DNA from: Mucilaginibacter pineti
Lineage (GTDB): Bacteria; Bacteroidota; Bacteroidia; Sphingobacteriales; Sphingobacteriaceae
Length of the DNA: 64,000 nt
Direction of reading: 5' to 3'
Assembly (NCBI RefSeq): GCF_900101875.1
Contig: NZ_FNAI01000002.1
Span: 310,001-374,000 of the forward strand
Shown here one piece after another: positions 61,781-64,000 of the stretch. A program made the position numbers and the translations under genes. Numbering within the stretch: position 1 is the first letter of the stretch; each line of letters begins with the position of its first letter. Under the pieces are notes generated by a model. It did not search any database. It was not told the DNA's origin and was given only the letters and a program-made list of their open reading frames with translations.

Positions 61781-62896
61781 ATGGGCTCATCAAAAACACT
61801 CGTTGAAAATATGTTTGCAGCGGGCGGCATCACAATAAACGGCAGCAATCCCTGGGATATACAGGTACACAACCCCAAAACTTACGACAGGTTGTTGAGC
61901 GGCGGTTCATTAGGTTTTGGCGAAGCCTATATGGATGGCTGGTGGGATTGCGAAGCCTTAGATGAGTTCTTTTTTCGGGTGCAATACCATAGGGTAGATA
62001 AAATGATTCCGCGCGATTGGAATACCATAAAATATGTTCTTAAAGCCAAGTATTTTAACCGGCAAACAAAATCCAGCGCTAAGGAAGTGGCATACAAACA
62101 CTACGATATAGGTAACGATCTGTTTGAAAAAATGCTGGATAAACGGATGACGTACTCATGCGGTTACTGGAAAAATGCCCAAAATTTAGATGAGGCCCAG
62201 GAAAATAAACTCGATCTGATTTGCCGGAAGCTGAAGCTTAAACCCGGGATGCGCCTGTTGGAAATAGGCTGCGGCTGGGGTGGCTTTGCTAAGTATGCCG
62301 CCGAAAAATACGGTGTATCGGTAGTGGGTATAACTATTTCTGAAGAGCAGGCGGTTTTGGCCAGGGAAATTAATAAAGGCCTGCCGGTAGAGATAAGGAT
62401 ACAGGACTACCGCGACGTAAATGAAAAGTTCGACAGGGTGGTTTCCATCGGCATGCTGGAACATGTGGGTTACAAAAACTACCGCGCTTATATGGAAGTT
62501 GCAGAAAAAAACCTGACCGACGATGGCATTTCTCTTTTGCACACCATTGGCGGCAACTATTCTACAAAAATTACCGACCCCTGGATAGAGAAATATATAT
62601 TTCCCAATGGAATGTTACCCTCGGCAAGTCAGCTTTCAAAGGCATGGCAGGGCTTATTTATTTTAGAAGACTGGCACAATTTCGGTGTTTATTATGACCG
62701 CACCTGCATGGAATGGCTAAAGAACTTTGAGCAAAGCTGGCCGCTGATCAAAGACCAGTACGATGAAACTTTTTACCGCATGTGGCGCTATTATCTATCG
62801 GCCAGCGGTGCATCGTTCCGGTCGAGGAAAAACCATTTGTGGCAAATTGTATTAACCAAGCCCAAGCACCTTGGTTTGTATGAAGCAGAGCGGTAA
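61781..62896 (+). CDS. cfa: Cyclopropane-fatty-acyl-phospholipid synthase
   Basis: A 371-aa SAM-dependent methyltransferase. The SAM site is LLEIGCGWGGFAKYAA, and AYKHYDIGNDLFEKMLDKRM followed by TYSCGYWKNAQNLDEAQENK is the CFA synthase signature; SIGMLEHVGYKNYRAYM and RTCMEWLKNFEQSW follow. It adds a methylene bridge to unsaturated acyl chains of membrane phospholipids, usually in stationary phase or under acid stress. No operon partner; the flanking regions are repeats. Confidence 0.94.
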   Translation: MGSSKTLVENMFAAGGITINGSNPWDIQVHNPKTYDRLLSGGSLGFGEAYMDGWWDCEALDEFFFRVQYHRVDKMIPRDWNTIKYVLKAKYFNRQTKSSAKEVAYKHYDIGNDLFEKMLDKRMTYSCGYWKNAQNLDEAQENKLDLICRKLKLKPGMRLLEIGCGWGGFAKYAAEKYGVSVVGITISEEQAVLAREINKGLPVEIRIQDYRDVNEKFDRVVSIGMLEHVGYKNYRAYMEVAEKNLTDDGISLLHTIGGNYSTKITDPWIEKYIFPNGMLPSASQLSKAWQGLFILEDWHNFGVYYDRTCMEWLKNFEQSWPLIKDQYDETFYRMWRYYLSASGASFRSRKNHLWQIVLTKPKHLGLYEAER

Positions 62897-62936
62897 GTAA
62901 AAAGCAGATCAAAAAGCATGGGGTAAGTGCGATTCC

Positions 62937-63514
62937 CCTCTTGAGAGGGTAATAGCCCATGAATAGACAGAGATATCATAAATAAGTTTGATAGGCTACA
63001 TGCCCGCCCCTTCGGGGCTACGTGTTTATAGTTTAATATAATAGAGGCTTGGCTCCGTAGGTGCCTCCTTATTTAACAGGAAGATTTAACAGGAAGCTCC
63101 TATGGAGCTATTGATACTCATAAAATACTATAAACATGATACTCCTACGGAGTTAGAAAATCTGATTACGTTTTTATGGCTATTGATGGGCTATTACTCT
63201 TGAGAGGGGTGGAGGGGTGTGTTTCTTGCCGCAGAACACACCCCTGCCATCGCGCAATTCCCCGCGTAGCCCATGAAAAGACAGAGATATCATAAATAAG
63301 TTTGATAGGCTACCTGCCCGCCCCTTCGGGGCTACGTGTTTATAGTTTAATATAATATAGGCTTGGCTCCGTAGGTGCCTCCTTATTTAACAGGAAGCTC
63401 CTATGGAGCTATTGATACCCATAAAATACCTATAAACATGATACTCCTACGGAGTTAGAAAATCTGATTACGTTTTTGTGTCTTTTCATGGGCTATTACC
63501 CTCTCAAGAGGGGA
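62937..63514. repeat. Two direct repeats of about 240 bp inside a larger inverted repeat
   Basis: Direct copies 62954-63203 and 63268-63500 share AGCCCATGAA, CCGCCCCTTCGGGGCTACGT, GGCTTGGCTCCGTAGGTGCC, AGCTCCTATGGAGCT and CTCCTACGGAGT; the first carries a 13-base duplication (ATTTAACAGGAAG). The outer ends CCTCTTGAGAGGGTAATAGC (from 62937) and its inverse at 63477-63514 pair. Between the copies is GGGGTGTGTT/AACACACCCC. Many small palindromes, no gene. All of 62897-63614 consists of repeats and the final terminator. Confidence 0.8.
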
Positions 63515-63558
63515 ATTATTAACAAAACCTTTTAAGGCAAAGGTTATCGCCGTAATAA

Positions 63559-63602
63559 AAACACAAAAGCCACCCCAGAAAACTGAGGTGGCTTTTGTGT
63601 TT
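63559..63602 (-). terminator. Terminator of the GH35-like gene
   Basis: AAACACAAAAGCCACCCCAG (63559-63578) pairs with 63583-63602 with one mismatch over 20 bp, then T-rich sequence. It follows the stop codon at 63615 on the minus strand. Confidence 0.8.
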
Positions 63603-63614
63603 AAGTCTTAAATT

Positions 63615-64000
63615 TTATTTAAGCGTTGCTACGGTTGCAACATCGGCCGGGGTTGACGATTGCATATCGAAAACAGTGATTTCGTTTTTACCTTGTTTTA
63701 ACCATGATGCAGGGCAATACAAATGCTTTTGCGGACCGCGGTTCCAGTAACGGCCAAGGTTGTGGCCATTCACAAACACCACACCTTTGGCATATTTACT
63801 CATGTCAAAATAAGTATCGCCGGTTTTGGTGATGGTGAACTCTCCCTTAAAGAAAGTGCCTTTGTTGTTTGGCGCGGTTTCGGCAGATGTTTTGAGATTG
63901 CTTATAAACTGCTCATCAAGCGGTAACTTGAAAATGTCCCAGTTCATCAGCGTCATGCCGTTAAGTACTACACGGTCGGTAATACCTTTTCTGTCAATAA
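63615..64000 (-). CDS. Beta-galactosidase-like protein (GH35), C-terminal part
   Basis: The frame is open to the window edge; the first Met inside is at 63956, but codons before it (IDRKGITDRVVLNG) continue the protein. The 128 visible residues are the C-terminal galactose-binding domain of GH35 enzymes: TDRVVLNGMTLMNW, then GVVFVNGHNLGRYWNRGPQ and KHLYCPASWLKQGKNEI. The catalytic barrel is outside. These enzymes remove terminal beta-linked galactose from polysaccharides. Position right after the window's end prevents saying whether it belongs to another polysaccharide locus. Confidence 0.85.
   Translation of the reverse strand, partial: IDRKGITDRVVLNGMTLMNWDIFKLPLDEQFISNLKTSAETAPNNKGTFFKGEFTITKTGDTYFDMSKYAKGVVFVNGHNLGRYWNRGPQKHLYCPASWLKQGKNEITVFDMQSSTPADVATVATLK

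Overview
The window looks like the chromosome of a Bacteroidota member of the family Sphingobacteriaceae, most likely Mucilaginibacter or a close relative (inference from gene content and style; no search was run). Pointers are SusC/SusD outer-membrane pairs with FecI/FecR-type regulators, TlpA oxidoreductases with DUF4369-like N-termini, lipoproteins with CKK after the lipid cysteine, DUF4294, DUF4843 and PKD-like proteins, bacillithiol synthesis (BshB1), moderate GC, almost no Shine-Dalgarno sites, and -7 promoter boxes of the Bacteroidota form TAnnTTTG very close to start codons. No rRNA, tRNA, CRISPR array, prophage or transposase gene was seen.

Layout. 0-6 kb: 5' end of an RluA/RluD pseudouridine synthase, a PLP-dependent ACC-deaminase-like enzyme, an unknown protein and a TlpA-like oxidoreductase lying between inverted AT-rich repeats, L-lysine 6-transaminase and an unknown 145-aa protein. 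6-8 kb: a compact DUF4294-gpx-bshB1 operon (thiol redox). 8-14 kb: Rel/SpoT, Fur, PurA, a 48-aa membrane peptide and a PabB/TrpE-like enzyme carrying an in-frame minisatellite. 14-25 kb: DUF3050, fmt, NamZ-like muramidase, FtsX-like permease, DinB, two unknowns, an NPP-type phosphodiesterase, an acyltransferase, an EamA transporter and a DUF998-like membrane protein. 25-34 kb: an ECF sigma factor overlapping a transmembrane/beta-barrel protein, a lipoprotein, MazG, MnmD, an MBL-rhodanese enzyme and an M13 peptidase. 34-42 kb: valS (mosaic in composition), a hybrid histidine kinase, an HsdR-N-like protein, holA, an AlkD-like protein and a 128-bp tandem repeat array.

42.5-61.5 kb is the accessory centrepiece: a same-strand run of ECF sigma, FecR anti-sigma, SusC (with STN domain), SusD, DUF4843, PKD-like lipoprotein, three tandem paralogues with an HExGH motif, TlpA, a large DsbD-alpha-like protein, a second TlpA and an M16 peptidase. 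I infer a regulated system for capturing and breaking down peptides or proteins, possibly disulfide-rich ones. The three paralogues are a family I do not recognise. A possible antisense RNA lies opposite the SusC leader. After it come cfa, a cluster of palindromic direct repeats and the 3' end of a GH35 beta-galactosidase-like gene.

Intergenic regions are unusually rich in palindromic repeats without genes: at least five families, several with terminal inverted repeats, one clearly nested inside another (31.3-31.8 kb).
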